The notes: generated by a model from the letters alone, not told the origin. Shown: positions 11,895-20,776, counted from the first letter of the stretch. The stretch: 64,000 bases of DNA from Paraburkholderia youngii (GCF_013366925.1 NZ_JAALDK010000001.1:875089-939088), one strand, 5' to 3'. A program made the numbers and translations.

Positions 11895-13058
11895 TCAATC
11901 GGGTTCGGCCGGTACGAGTCTCAACCGTGTGATCTCCGAAGGCGCGCCGAGTCGTTTGGGCGGTCCCCAATAGCCCGTGCCGCGACTCGTATAAACCCAT
12001 AGTCCGTCCAGACGCGCGAGGCCCGCCGTAAACGGCTGCTGCAGCCGCACGAAGAAATTCCACGGAAAGAACTGACCACCGTGCGTATGACCCGACAACT
12101 GCAGCGTGAAGCCGGCCGCCGCGGCCGCTTCGGCCGAGCGCGGCTGATGCGCGAGCAGCACCCTGATCAGCACGTCCCCCGGCGCGCCGGCGAGCGCCGC
12201 GACCGGGTCGCTGCGATGCGCGGGATCGTGATGACCCGCCGAGTAATCGGTGACGCCGGCGATCACGGCGCGCGCGCCGTCATGATCGACGATCACGTGT
12301 TCGTTGAGCAGCACCCGCAAGCCGAGCCGGCGGAATTCAGCGATCCACGAGTTCGCGTCGGAGTAGTACTCGTGATTGCCGGTCACGAGAAACGCGCCGT
12401 GCCGCGCGGCGAGCCGCGACAGCGGCTGCGTATGCCGGCTCAACTGCGGCACGCTGCCGTCGACGACATCGCCCGTCACCGCGATCAGATCCGGCTCGAG
12501 CCGGTTCACCGCGTCGACGATCGCGTCGACATAGCGGCCCTTGATCGTCGGGCCGACGTGGATATCGCTGATCTGCACGATCGTGAAGCCGTCGAGCTCG
12601 GCAGGCAGATCGTCGATCGGTACTTCGATCGTGACGACACGCGCGCGACGGCGCGCGTTGACGAGGCCGATCAGCGTCGACAGCAGCGCGAGCAGCGGCA
12701 CCGCCGCCGCCGAGCCGGTGCGCCAATGCGCGATCGTGAGCGTGCTCGGCCAGATCGCGTCGATCGTCAGCAGCGACGCCAGCATCAGATCGCGCGCGAA
12801 GGTCAGTACCAGCAGCGACGAGAAGAAGCCCATCGCGAGCAGGCCAACCCACGCGAGCCGGTCGCCGAGCGGCTGGCGCTTGAAGCCGCGCGCCATCATG
12901 CCGACCGGAATCAGGTAGATCGACAGCAGGAGCCACAGCACGCACAGTCCGCGGCCGGCCGAGTCGATCGGCATGTCGGGAATCAGGCGCAATCCAACGT
13001 AGATATGCAGCAGGATGCCAATCAGGATGATGCGGACAAGAAACGATGAACGTCGCAT
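11895..13058 (-). CDS. Membrane-anchored metallophosphoesterase
   Basis: 387 residues. Four or five N-terminal membrane helices (about residues 5-135) are followed by a calcineurin-like phosphoesterase domain (about 145-380). All five metal-site motifs are visible: DIHVG, GDVVDG, GNHEYY, LLAHQP and GHTHGGQ. This matches the YkuE/YaeI-like subgroup of membrane phosphohydrolases. The UDP-diacylglucosamine hydrolase LpxG is a related example, but the substrate here is unknown. The catalytic domain probably faces the cytoplasm or periplasm depending on helix count. It is monocistronic. Confidence 0.92.
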   Translation of the reverse strand: MRRSSFLVRIILIGILLHIYVGLRLIPDMPIDSAGRGLCVLWLLLSIYLIPVGMMARGFKRQPLGDRLAWVGLLAMGFFSSLLVLTFARDLMLASLLTIDAIWPSTLTIAHWRTGSAAAVPLLALLSTLIGLVNARRRARVVTIEVPIDDLPAELDGFTIVQISDIHVGPTIKGRYVDAIVDAVNRLEPDLIAVTGDVVDGSVPQLSRHTQPLSRLAARHGAFLVTGNHEYYSDANSWIAEFRRLGLRVLLNEHVIVDHDGARAVIAGVTDYSAGHHDPAHRSDPVAALAGAPGDVLIRVLLAHQPRSAEAAAAAGFTLQLSGHTHGGQFFPWNFFVRLQQPFTAGLARLDGLWVYTSRGTGYWGPPKRLGAPSEITRLRLVPAEPD

Positions 13059-13487
13059 AAAGAGGATCAGGACGGGAAGGGGGCCAAAGGGCCGGCATGA
13101 CAGCGACAGCGGGGCGGCGATCCGTTGGCGGGCAGTGCTTGCGTGCGCGACGGTTAGCGAACGCGGCGAATCATTCTACCGACATGTTGGGTCCCTTGCC
13201 GTGGCTGCAATATTCATGCTCCCGCACCGCACGAGACGGCCGCCGGAAGGCGCCGGGACGCGCCACGACAGCGCTTCGCCGGGGACAGGCGCATTCCGTG
13301 CTCAGCACATACTTACAAGGGCACGCGCGAAGCATTTGATGCCTATGCAAACGAATTAAATGGGCTTTGAATTGTATTCATGCGTGGAGTATGCTTGGAA
13401 CCAAACAGCCTGTTGCCGGGGCAGCGCAGCGCGCTTCGGGCATGACTGGATCTGTCGCCGGAGAAGATCGGCGGGGGGAGGCACACC
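13059..13487. other. 429-base intergenic region between divergent genes
   Basis: Holds the promoter regions of the leftward phosphoesterase gene and the rightward His-rich gene. Apart from the sigma-70 promoter at 13367-13395 nothing is recognisable. The short frames here have no ribosome sites. Confidence 0.5.
13367..13395 (+). promoter_or_regulatory. sigma-70-like promoter
   Basis: A -35 TTGAAT (13367-13372), a 17-base spacer and a -10 TATGCT (13390-13395). Transcription would start about 85 bases upstream of the His-rich membrane protein gene. Confidence 0.5.
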
Positions 13488-13835
13488 ATGAAGCTGCTCA
13501 AACCGGGCCACCTGTGGCATCACGCGGACGACGTGCATCATGCGCATCATGCGCATCATGTCGGATACGAGGGTAGCCATGTGATGCTGCCGCTCGTCGG
13601 CCTTTCGCTGATGGCAATTGCGCTTTACATCGGCGTGCGCGGCATCGATTTCTCCGAACTCGGCAAAAGCGCACTGTTCGACGTCGTGATGGTGTGTGTC
13701 GCGCTCGGCATCGCGGGCCTGTTCGGCGCGGTCGGCGCGTGGCTGCGCTCGAATGGCGACGAAGCCGATGAGGGCTTCTGCTTCGTCGGCGCGTTGATCG
13801 GCACCGTGGTGTTTTATATCGCGCTGCTAACCTGA
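13488..13835 (+). CDS. Small membrane protein with histidine-rich N-terminus, function unknown
   Basis: 115 residues. Residues 10-24 are dominated by histidine (WHHADDVHHAHHAHH), encoded partly by a 9-base tandem repeat CATCATGCG at 13536-13560. Three hydrophobic segments follow (about residues 33-50, 61-82 and 98-114) with a short acidic loop (NGDEADEGF). A strong GGGGGGAGG ribosome site lies 6-7 bases before the ATG. The His cluster suggests metal binding (Ni, Zn, Cu or Co) at the cytoplasmic or periplasmic face of a small membrane protein. I do not recognise the family. Confidence 0.7.
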   Translation: MKLLKPGHLWHHADDVHHAHHAHHVGYEGSHVMLPLVGLSLMAIALYIGVRGIDFSELGKSALFDVVMVCVALGIAGLFGAVGAWLRSNGDEADEGFCFVGALIGTVVFYIALLT

Positions 13836-13894
13836 CGAGATTCGATGCAACGCGAGGCGCGACACCCGCCGCGCCATCCATCATCAACGCACCG

Positions 13895-14479
13895 TCACAC
13901 TATCCGCGCCGCTTCGTCGAACGAAAAACGCGGGCTGCGAGGAAACAGCCTGGACGGATCGCCATAGCCGAGATTGATCAGGAAGTTCGACTTCACCGGC
14001 GTGCCCGCAAAGAACGCTTCGTCGACCTTGGCCTGATCGAAGCCCGACATCGGCCCGGTGTCGAGCCCGAGCGCACGCGCGGCGAGAATCAGATAGCCGC
14101 CTTGCAGCGTCGAATTGCGAAATGCCGTGTCCGCGATCAACCGCTCGTTGCCGACGAACCAGCTGCGCGCATCGGCATGCGGAAACAGTTTCGGCAGCTG
14201 CTCGTAGAAGGCCATGTCCATGGCGACGATCACCGTGACGGGCGCGGCCATCGTTTTCTCGAGATTGCCGGCCGACAACGCCGGGCGCAGTTTCTCCTTG
14301 CCCTCCGGCGTCCTGACGAACACGAAGCGGCCCGGACTCGAATTGGCCGAGGTCGGGCCGAGCAGGAAGAGCTCCATCAACTCGCGCAGCACGGCGTCGT
14401 CGATCGGTTTGTTCTGCCAGCCGTTGTGCGTACGCGCGTCGCGAAAGAGCTGCGCGAGCGCCTGATCGGAAAGTGTCAT
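13895..14479 (-). CDS. RutE/HadB-like nitroreductase family protein (probable malonic semialdehyde reductase)
   Basis: 194 residues covering the whole nitroreductase fold. N-terminal [13 protein letters not shown] and [15 protein letters not shown] form the FMN pocket; the central [22 protein letters not shown] and C-terminal INLGYGD are typical of the RutE/HadB subgroup. RutE reduces malonic semialdehyde to 3-hydroxypropionate in pyrimidine catabolism. No other rut genes are nearby, so the substrate is open. The ATG at 14479 is used because the homologous region starts at [12 protein letters not shown]; the frame is open about 35 codons further upstream. Confidence 0.85.
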   Translation of the reverse strand: MTLSDQALAQLFRDARTHNGWQNKPIDDAVLRELMELFLLGPTSANSSPGRFVFVRTPEGKEKLRPALSAGNLEKTMAAPVTVIVAMDMAFYEQLPKLFPHADARSWFVGNERLIADTAFRNSTLQGGYLILAARALGLDTGPMSGFDQAKVDEAFFAGTPVKSNFLINLGYGDPSRLFPRSPRFSFDEAARIV

Positions 14480-14619
14480 GGAAGCGACCCGTGCGAAAGA
14501 ATAGAGGGAACGCGCAGAGCCGCGTCGAATGAAAGAGCAAGGCGCGTGAATCAGCGCGTGAGCCGTCGTCGCCATAATAGCCAAGGTACTGACTCGTCCG
14601 CTTGCATCCAGGCATTCCG

Positions 14620-15222
14620 ATGAACACCGATCTTTTCAACGACCTGCCGACCCCCGACGTCGACTGGTATCCCGACTGGCTCGCACCGGCCGACGCCGAA
14701 CACCTGCTCGCCCGCCTGATCGACGAAGTGCAATGGCGCCAGGACATGATGGGCACGCCTGGCGGCCGTGTTGCACTGCCGCGTCTGACCGCCTGGCAGG
14801 GCGAGCCGGACGCGGTGTATATCTACTCGGGCATCCGCAACGTGCCGCAAGCGTGGACGCCCGCCGTCGCTGAACTGAAGGCCGCCGCGGAGGCGACCAG
14901 CGGCGCGCGTTTTAACAGCGTGCTGCTAAATCGCTACCGCAGCGGCGCCGACAGCATGGGGTGGCATGCGGACCGCGAGCCCGAACTCGGCAAGCAACCG
15001 GTGATCGCGTCGGTGAGTCTCGGCGTCGCGCGCAGGTTCGATCTGCAACACAACCGCAGTGGCGTCGTGCAATCGTTCTCGCTGAAGGGCGGCAGCCTGC
15101 TCGTGATGAAGGGCGACACCCAGGCGCAGTGGCGCCATCGGGTGCCGAAGGAGCCGCGCGTGAGCGGCGAGCGCATCAATCTGACGTTTCGCTGGGTCAC
15201 CCCGAGAGTCACGCCGACCTAA
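14620..15222 (+). CDS. AlkB-like 2-oxoglutarate/Fe(II)-dependent dioxygenase
   Basis: 200 residues. AlkB-type enzymes oxidatively demethylate alkylated bases or other substrates. Iron ligands are the H116-x-D118 pair ([12 protein letters not shown]) and H173 (QWRHRVPK); the 2-oxoglutarate-binding arginine lies in ERINLTFR (residues 184-191). [15 protein letters not shown] is the usual substrate-lid and iron-site block of the short AlkB homologs (ALKBH2/3-like). The ATG at 14620 is preferred over one 18 bases upstream. The gene is divergent from the nitroreductase gene. Confidence 0.9.
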   Translation: MNTDLFNDLPTPDVDWYPDWLAPADAEHLLARLIDEVQWRQDMMGTPGGRVALPRLTAWQGEPDAVYIYSGIRNVPQAWTPAVAELKAAAEATSGARFNSVLLNRYRSGADSMGWHADREPELGKQPVIASVSLGVARRFDLQHNRSGVVQSFSLKGGSLLVMKGDTQAQWRHRVPKEPRVSGERINLTFRWVTPRVTPT

Positions 15223-15255
15223 ATCAGCGAGCGGCAATGCTCTGATCGGCGCGCT

Positions 15256-15271
15256 ATACCAAAATTGGTAT
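15256..15271. promoter_or_regulatory. palindromic operator ATACCAA-AA-TTGGTAT
   Basis: A 7-bp perfect inverted repeat with a 2-base spacer. Its right arm contains the -35 hexamer TTGGTA of the promoter that drives the sugar ABC operon, so a bound protein would block RNA polymerase. No regulator gene is adjacent, so the cognate factor must be encoded elsewhere. Confidence 0.55.
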
Positions 15272-15292
15272 CGAGGGCGCGAATCATATGAT
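15265..15292 (+). promoter_or_regulatory. sigma-70-like promoter of the sugar ABC operon
   Basis: A -35 TTGGTA (15265-15270), a 16-base spacer and a -10 TATGAT (15287-15292). The expected start is near 15299, giving a leader of about 105 bases to the first ATG at 15404. Confidence 0.55.
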
Positions 15293-15403
15293 TGGACGGG
15301 TAACGCGTCGCACAGTACGCTACATCACGATCCATGCGCCGTGAGGGCCACGAGGGCCGGGCTGACCGCTGGGTCGTCTACACAACAACGATTGGAGACT
15401 GTC

Positions 15404-16390
15404 ATGGCGAATACACGACGTGCCGCGTGTCGCGCTCTGGGCGCGCTCGCGCTTTCCGCGAGTCTCGGAGTGCTAACGCTGGCCACGCCAGGCGCGCATG
15501 CCGAAGACAAGAAAATAACGCTCGGTTTTGCGCAAGTCGGTGCGGAAAGCGCATGGCGCACCGCGAATACCGAATCGGTGAAGTCGGCAGCGACGGAAGC
15601 CGGTATCAACCTCAAATTCTCCGACGGGCAGCAGAAGCAGGAAAACCAGATCAAGGCGATCCGCTCGTATATCGCGCAGAAGGTAGACGTAATCGCGTTC
15701 TCGCCGGTTGTCGAATCGGGCTGGGAACCGGTGCTGCTCGAAGCCAAGGCGGCGAAGATTCCGGTGATCCTGACCGACCGCAACATCGACGTAAAGGACC
15801 CGTCGCTGTACGTGACGATGATCGGCTCGGACTTCCTCGAAGAAGGACGACGCGGCGGCAAGTGGCTCGAGGAGAACTACAAGAACGATAAAGGTCCGAT
15901 CAACATCGCCGAGCTGCAAGGCACGGTCGGCTCCGCGCCGGCGAATGACCGCCACTCGGGTCTGATCGAAGTGATCAAGAGCGATCCGAAGTTCAAGATC
16001 ATCGCGTCGCAAAGCGGCGACTTCACGCTTGCCGGCGGCAAGCAGGTGATGGAAGCGTTCATCAAAACCTACGGCAACAAGATCAACGTTGTCTATGCTC
16101 ACAACGACGACATGGCGCTCGGCGCGATCCAGGCGATGGAAGAAGCCGGCATGCATCCGGGCAAGGACGTCGTGGTGGTTTCGTTCGACGCGACCAAGGG
16201 CGGCTTCCAGGCGATGGCCGCCGGCAAGATCAACGTCGACGTCGAGTGCAGCCCGCTGCTCGGACCGCAGCTGATGACGGCGGTGAAAGACGTGGTGGCT
16301 GGCAAGCCGCTGCCGAAGCGCATCCTGACTCAGGAGACTGTCTTCCCGATGAGCGTCGCTGCGCAAACTTTGCCGTCGCGTAAGTACTGA
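15404..16390 (+). CDS. Sugar ABC transporter periplasmic binding protein (galactofuranose YtfQ type)
   Basis: 328 residues. A signal peptide (residues about 1-31, ending GAHA) precedes a type-I periplasmic-binding fold: KITLGFAQVGAESAWRTAN, FSPVVESGWEPVL, VILTDRNID and VVSFDATKGGFQAM. The pattern closely matches E. coli YtfQ, which binds galactofuranose, and the downstream order ATPase-permease-permease equals ytfR-ytfT-yjfF. GGAG lies 8 bases before the ATG; the frame is open 21 codons further upstream without a ribosome site. First gene of a four-gene operon. Substrate by analogy; arabinose or another furanose is possible. Confidence 0.92.
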   Translation: MANTRRAACRALGALALSASLGVLTLATPGAHAEDKKITLGFAQVGAESAWRTANTESVKSAATEAGINLKFSDGQQKQENQIKAIRSYIAQKVDVIAFSPVVESGWEPVLLEAKAAKIPVILTDRNIDVKDPSLYVTMIGSDFLEEGRRGGKWLEENYKNDKGPINIAELQGTVGSAPANDRHSGLIEVIKSDPKFKIIASQSGDFTLAGGKQVMEAFIKTYGNKINVVYAHNDDMALGAIQAMEEAGMHPGKDVVVVSFDATKGGFQAMAAGKINVDVECSPLLGPQLMTAVKDVVAGKPLPKRILTQETVFPMSVAAQTLPSRKY

Positions 16391-16405
16391 CGCGGCGCGC
16401 AACGC

Positions 16406-16438
16406 CGCCGCGGCATCGCTCGCGCGAGTGCCGCGGCG
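16406..16438 (+). other. intercistronic GC-rich hairpin
   Basis: A perfect 10-bp stem CGCCGCGGCA / TGCCGCGGCG with a 13-base loop that itself contains CTCGCGCGAG. It lies 15 bases after the binding-protein stop codon with no T tract. Such hairpins commonly stabilise the upstream binding-protein message relative to the transporter genes. Confidence 0.55.
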
Positions 16439-16531
16439 TGTGCGGTGTTCAGGCGCCCGGGCCGACGCGGCCCACGGCGCGAAGGAGATGTGCAGTACGG
16501 ACGCATCGAACAGGTTTCTCCAGTGGTGCCT

Positions 16532-16573
16532 GACCGCCCGGGCTGCTTCCTTCTGCAGCGGGCGGTCTCTTTT
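16532..16573 (+). terminator. attenuator-like terminator between binding-protein and ATPase genes
   Basis: A 9-bp stem GACCGCCCG / CGGGCGGTC closes an 18-base interior with a possible inner CTGC/GCAG helix and is followed by TCTTTTC. Partial termination here would lower expression of the ATPase and permeases relative to the binding protein, a usual stoichiometry. Confidence 0.6.
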
Positions 16574-16644
16574 CAGGAGCCTGCGTCCGCGGGAGCATGC
16601 CGCTGGGGCCTGCCGAACCATGCATAGCCGATCGAGCGAGGTCC

Positions 16645-18291
16645 ATGACCCAATCCGCTACCGAACCGACTCAGCCGGACCAGCCGCAGCGCGGCACGTC
16701 GCCGGGTGCGCGAAGCCAACAGAATGACACGAGCGCGCGCGAACCGATCCTGGCGACCTCCGGCGTCAGCAAGACATTTCCGGGCGTGAAGGCGCTGCAA
16801 CACGTCGACTTCCGCCTGTTTCCCGGCGAGGTCCATACGCTGATGGGCCAGAACGGCGCCGGCAAATCCACGTTGATCAACGTGCTCACCGGCGTGCTTG
16901 CACCCAATGCCGGCACGATCCGCCTCGGCGGCGAGGTGGTCGCGTTCGCGTCGCCGCAGGAAGCCGAGGCGGCCGGCGTGCGCACGCTGTACCAGGAAGT
17001 GAACCTGTGCCCGAATCTGTCGGTCGCGGAGAACATCTTCGCGGGCCGGCAGCCGCGCCGCTTCGGCGCGATCGACTGGCCCGACATCAAGCGGCGCGCG
17101 CAGGAAGCGCTCGCGCGCCTCGACGTGTCGCTCGACGTCACGCGCTCGCTCGACGCCTATCCGATCGCCGTGCAGCAGATGGTCGCGATCGCGCGAGCGT
17201 TGTCAGTCGATGCGCGCGTGCTGATTCTCGACGAGCCGACTTCGAGCCTCGACGACAGCGAAGTCGCGCAGCTTTTCAAAATCCTTCGCCATCTCAAGCA
17301 ATCGGGCATCGCGATCCTGTTCGTCACGCATTTCATCGAGCAGACCTACGCGATCTCCGATCGCATCACGGTGATGCGCAACGGCGAGCGCGAAGGTGAA
17401 TATCTGGCACGCGATCTGTCCGCGGATCAACTGGTCGCGAAGATGGTCGGCCACGAGCGCATGAGCGCGCGTCTGCGCGAAGCGGCGCACGAAGGTCAGG
17501 CCGCCGACGATCTGCAGGAGATCGCGCACGATCACCCGGAGCAAGCAACGGCAACGGCCAAGCAGCCGTTCATCGAACTGCGCGGCGTCGGCCGTCGCGG
17601 CACGCTACAGCCGATCGATCTCGAAGTGCACGCCGGCAAGATACTCGGCCTCGCGGGACTGCTCGGCTCGGGGCGCACCGAAACCGCACGTCTCTTGTTC
17701 GGCGCGGATCGCGCGGACAGCGGCACGATCCTCGTCGAAGGGCGTCCCGTGCGGCTGCGCACGCCGCACGACGCGGTGCGCCACGGCATCGGCTATTGCG
17801 CGGAAGACCGCAAGAAGGAAGGCATCGTCGCCGAGCTGTCGATTCGTGAAAACATCATGCTCGCGTTGCAGGCGCGGCGCGGCTGGTGGCGCAAGATCAG
17901 CCGGCAACGCGCGCGCGAACTGGCCGATACGTGGATCGAGCGGCTCGGCATCAAGGCGTCCGACGCCGAGCAGCCGATCGCGCTCCTGTCCGGCGGCAAC
18001 CAGCAGAAGGCGCTGCTCGCGCGCTGGCTGGCGACCGATCCGAAACTGCTGATCCTCGACGAGCCGACCCGCGGCATCGACGTCGCCGCGAAGTTCGACA
18101 TCATGGACCGCCTGCTCGCGCTGTGCGCGAACGGCCTGTCCATCCTGTTCATCTCGTCGGAGATCAGCGAGGTGCTGCGCGTCAGCCATCGCGTCGCGGT
18201 GCTGCGCGATCGCCGCAAGATCGCCGAGGTGGCCGGCAAGGCATCGAACGAAGACAACATCTACCGACTCATCGCAGGGAGCGGCGAATGA
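16645..18291 (+). CDS. Sugar ABC transporter ATP-binding protein (YtfR type, double ATPase)
   Basis: 548 residues with two tandem ABC domains. The first (about residues 30-255) has Walker A GQNGAGKST, Walker B LILDEPTS and an acidic DDSE variant near the D-loop. The second (about 285-540) has the degenerate P-loop GLLGSGRTET, signature LSGGNQQKA and LILDEPTRGIDV. This is the carbohydrate-uptake-2 (CUT2) architecture that energises sugar import. The ATG at 16645 follows GAGCGAGG. The stop overlaps the next start (ATGA). A His/Asp/Glu-rich linker between the two domains is longer than usual. Confidence 0.95.
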   Translation: MTQSATEPTQPDQPQRGTSPGARSQQNDTSAREPILATSGVSKTFPGVKALQHVDFRLFPGEVHTLMGQNGAGKSTLINVLTGVLAPNAGTIRLGGEVVAFASPQEAEAAGVRTLYQEVNLCPNLSVAENIFAGRQPRRFGAIDWPDIKRRAQEALARLDVSLDVTRSLDAYPIAVQQMVAIARALSVDARVLILDEPTSSLDDSEVAQLFKILRHLKQSGIAILFVTHFIEQTYAISDRITVMRNGEREGEYLARDLSADQLVAKMVGHERMSARLREAAHEGQAADDLQEIAHDHPEQATATAKQPFIELRGVGRRGTLQPIDLEVHAGKILGLAGLLGSGRTETARLLFGADRADSGTILVEGRPVRLRTPHDAVRHGIGYCAEDRKKEGIVAELSIRENIMLALQARRGWWRKISRQRARELADTWIERLGIKASDAEQPIALLSGGNQQKALLARWLATDPKLLILDEPTRGIDVAAKFDIMDRLLALCANGLSILFISSEISEVLRVSHRVAVLRDRRKIAEVAGKASNEDNIYRLIAGSGE

Positions 18292-19331
18292 AGCTATCGA
18301 ACTGGTTCGCGCGCGACGGCGTCGAGCGGCCGCTGCTGTGGCCGTGCGTGACGCTGCTGTTGCTGTGCGGACTGAACCTGCTGGTCAATCCGCATTTTCT
18401 CGCGCTGCGCACGCTCGACGGTCACCTGTTCGGCGCGCCGATTGACATTCTGAATCGCGCGGCGCCGCTGGTGCTGGTCGCGATCGGCATGACGCTCGTG
18501 ATCGCGACGCGCGGCATCGACATCTCGGTCGGCGCGGTGGTCGCGATCGCGGGCGCCGCGGCCGCGACGATACTCGCGACTCAGGCCGTGCCGAGCGGTG
18601 CGCTGATCGTGCAGGCGCTCGTGGCCGCGCTCGTCGTCGGCATCTTGAGCGGCATGTGGAACGGGCTGCTCGTCGCGTTCGTCGGCATGCAGCCGATCAT
18701 CGCGACGCTGATTCTGATGGTCGCCGGCCGCGGCATCGCGCAACTGCTGACCGCCGGGCAGATCATCCCGATCGGTGCGCCCGGCTATCTGTTCGTCGGC
18801 GGCGGCTACTGGCTCGGCGTGCCGTGCTCGGTATGGATCGCGACCGTAGCCGTGCTGGCGACCGCTGCTTTGGTGGAGGGCACGGCGCTTGGCCTGTTCA
18901 TTCGCGCGATCGGCGTGAACCCGGTTGCGACGCGGCTCGTCGGCTTGCGCTCGAAGGCGATCGTGTTCGCGGTGTATAGCTTCTCGGGCTTGACCGCGGC
19001 GCTGGCGGGCATCCTGATCAGCTCGAACGTGCGCAGCGCGGACGGCAACAACGCTGGCCTGCTGCTCGAACTCGACGCGATTCTTGCCGTGACGCTCGGC
19101 GGCACGTCGCTGCTCGGCGGCCGCTTCAGTTTCGCAGGCACCGTGCTCGGTGCGCTGATCATCCAGACGCTCACGTACACGACCTATTCGATCGGCGTGC
19201 CGCCGGAAGCGACGCTCGTCGTCAAGGCGGCCGTCGTGCTCGCGGTCAGCGTGATCCAGTCGCCTGCGGCGCGCGCGCTCGCGGTGTCGTTCGGCGCGTC
19301 GCTCATCAAATCGCGCGGGGTGGCACGATGA
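18288..19331 (+). CDS. Sugar ABC transporter permease (YtfT type)
   Basis: 347 residues, about nine to ten membrane helices, BPD_transp_2/CUT2 permease family. VLVAIGMTLVIATRGIDISVGAVVAIAGAAAA and LGGTSLLGGRFSFAGTVLG are family signature stretches. The ATG overlaps the ATPase stop by the ATGA arrangement, with GGGAG just upstream. It pairs with the next permease to form the heterodimeric channel. Confidence 0.95.
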   Translation: MKLSNWFARDGVERPLLWPCVTLLLLCGLNLLVNPHFLALRTLDGHLFGAPIDILNRAAPLVLVAIGMTLVIATRGIDISVGAVVAIAGAAAATILATQAVPSGALIVQALVAALVVGILSGMWNGLLVAFVGMQPIIATLILMVAGRGIAQLLTAGQIIPIGAPGYLFVGGGYWLGVPCSVWIATVAVLATAALVEGTALGLFIRAIGVNPVATRLVGLRSKAIVFAVYSFSGLTAALAGILISSNVRSADGNNAGLLLELDAILAVTLGGTSLLGGRFSFAGTVLGALIIQTLTYTTYSIGVPPEATLVVKAAVVLAVSVIQSPAARALAVSFGASLIKSRGVAR

Positions 19332-20428
19332 CGCGCTTTCTCGAAGCACTCGCCCGCGTGATCGATCCGCGCACGCTGCCGATCGCGGTGACGGTCCTGC
19401 TGTTCTGCGCGCTATTCGGCTTTGGTTCGGTGATGTACACAGGCTTCTTCTCATGGCAGGTGCTGCTCGATCTGCTCGTCGATAACGCGTTCCTGCTGAT
19501 CGTCGCGATCGGCATGACGTTCGTGATCGTGTCGGGCGGCATCGATCTGTCGGTGGGCTCGATCGTCGCGCTGACGACGATCGTCGCAGCCGTGCTGTCC
19601 GAGCACATGCACGTGTCGGTGTGGCTGATCATTCCGATCGTGCTGTTGATGGGCACGGTGTTCGGCGCGGTGCAGGGCGCGCTGATTCACTACTTCCGCC
19701 TGCAGGCGTTCATCGTGACGCTGGCGGGGATGTTCTTCGCGCGTGGCCTGTGCTTTCTGATCACGACGCAGTCGATCACGATCACCGATCCGACGTTCAA
19801 GGCGATCTCCGCGTTCCGTCTCAATGTTGGCGTCGGTTCGGTATCGGCGAACGTGCTGATCGCGCTCGTGGCGCTCGCGGCCGCGATCTATGTCGCCCAT
19901 TTCACGCGCTTCGGACGCAACGTATATGCGGTCGGCGGCAATCCGCGCTCGGCGCTGCTGATGGGGCTGCCGGTCGCGCGCACGCGGGTCGGCGTGTATG
20001 CGCTGAGCGGCTTCTGTTCGGCGCTCGGCGGCGCGGTGTTCACGTTCTATGTGCTGTCGGGTTATGGGCTGCAAGGGCAGGGTATGGAGCTGGATGCGAT
20101 TGCAGCGACGGTGATCGGCGGCACGCTGCTGACCGGTGGCGTCGGTTATGTGGTCGGCTCGCTGTTTGGCGTCGGCATTCTCGGCACGATCCAGACGCTG
20201 ATTACATTCGACGGCACGCTCAGTTCGTGGTGGACGCGGATCGTGATCGGCGCGCTGCTGTGCGCGTTCTGTTTGCTGCAACGCTTGATCGAGCGGCATG
20301 CGAAGTCCGTGCGTCGGCCCGGCGGCACCAATGCGGTCACGACCACGGGGCATGGGCACGGCCATGACGAGCCGTCGACGACGGCGGCGTCGTCGGATTC
20401 CCAGGTGTTGGGGCGCGCGCCGGGCTAG
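19328..20428 (+). CDS. Sugar ABC transporter permease (YjfF type)
   Basis: 366 residues, second CUT2 permease, about nine membrane helices. AIGMTFVIVSGGIDLSVGSIVAL and GGTLLTGGVGYVVGSLFGV are the family signatures. ATGA overlap with the upstream permease. A hydrophilic His/Thr/Ser-rich tail of about 40 residues extends past the last helix. Last gene of the operon, followed after 26 bases by a strong terminator. Confidence 0.95.
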   Translation: MTRFLEALARVIDPRTLPIAVTVLLFCALFGFGSVMYTGFFSWQVLLDLLVDNAFLLIVAIGMTFVIVSGGIDLSVGSIVALTTIVAAVLSEHMHVSVWLIIPIVLLMGTVFGAVQGALIHYFRLQAFIVTLAGMFFARGLCFLITTQSITITDPTFKAISAFRLNVGVGSVSANVLIALVALAAAIYVAHFTRFGRNVYAVGGNPRSALLMGLPVARTRVGVYALSGFCSALGGAVFTFYVLSGYGLQGQGMELDAIAATVIGGTLLTGGVGYVVGSLFGVGILGTIQTLITFDGTLSSWWTRIVIGALLCAFCLLQRLIERHAKSVRRPGGTNAVTTTGHGHGHDEPSTTAASSDSQVLGRAPG

Positions 20429-20454
20429 GGCGCGGTCTTCCAGCGCGTCATACG

Positions 20455-20485
20455 GCGGCGCCCCGTTCTTCGGGGCGCCGCTTTT
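20455..20485 (+). terminator. rho-independent terminator of the sugar ABC operon
   Basis: A perfect 11-bp stem GCGGCGCCCCG / CGGGGCGCCGC with loop TTCTT, then TTTT. Confidence 0.95.
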
Positions 20486-20529
20486 CCATCAGTCGCTAAC
20501 GACTCGATTCGCTCGCGTCGCTGCCTTCG

Positions 20530-20757
20530 GTGCACGGCGATCGCGGCATCGTCCATGCCGGTCTGTCGTATTGGCGCAAGTGTGCCGAATTCGCGAGGAT
20601 GCCGGTCCCCGACGAATCGCCCGGCCACCATTTCTCACCCGCGATGACCGCGCTCGAGGCAGCCGCCGACGGCGCTGGTGTCGTCGCCAACTCGCCGTTT
20701 TCGTCGCTACCCCACTGCGCAGCGACGTTGCCGATGAGCACGTTTCCGTTTGTGTGA
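20530..20757 (+). pseudogene. possible remnant of a LysR-type regulator C-terminus
   Basis: This 348-base gap (20429-20776) has no intact gene. The frame at 20530-20757 encodes a stretch that resembles the last third of GcvA-like LysR effector domains: a W/C-x-F-A region, HHFSPAMTALEAAADGAGVV (normally followed by ALG.SPLVA) and SPFSSLPHCAATLPM, in register with the usual LAAG-LV segment. It lacks a DNA-binding domain and ribosome site. I read it as a decayed fragment, with low certainty. Confidence 0.3.
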
Positions 20758-20776
20758 CCTATTATCAGAAAGAGTT

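Noticed and set aside
13536..13560. Short tandem repeat considered as a CRISPR or phase-variation locus
   Set aside because: Only two and a half 9-base units inside a gene, in frame; no spacers or slip that would shift the frame. No CRISPR array was seen anywhere in the window.
17886..18287. 5' extension of the YtfT permease frame into the ATPase gene
   Set aside because: It is an out-of-frame read of the ATPase 3' end; the permease has its own ATG at 18288 with ATGA coupling and GGGAG.
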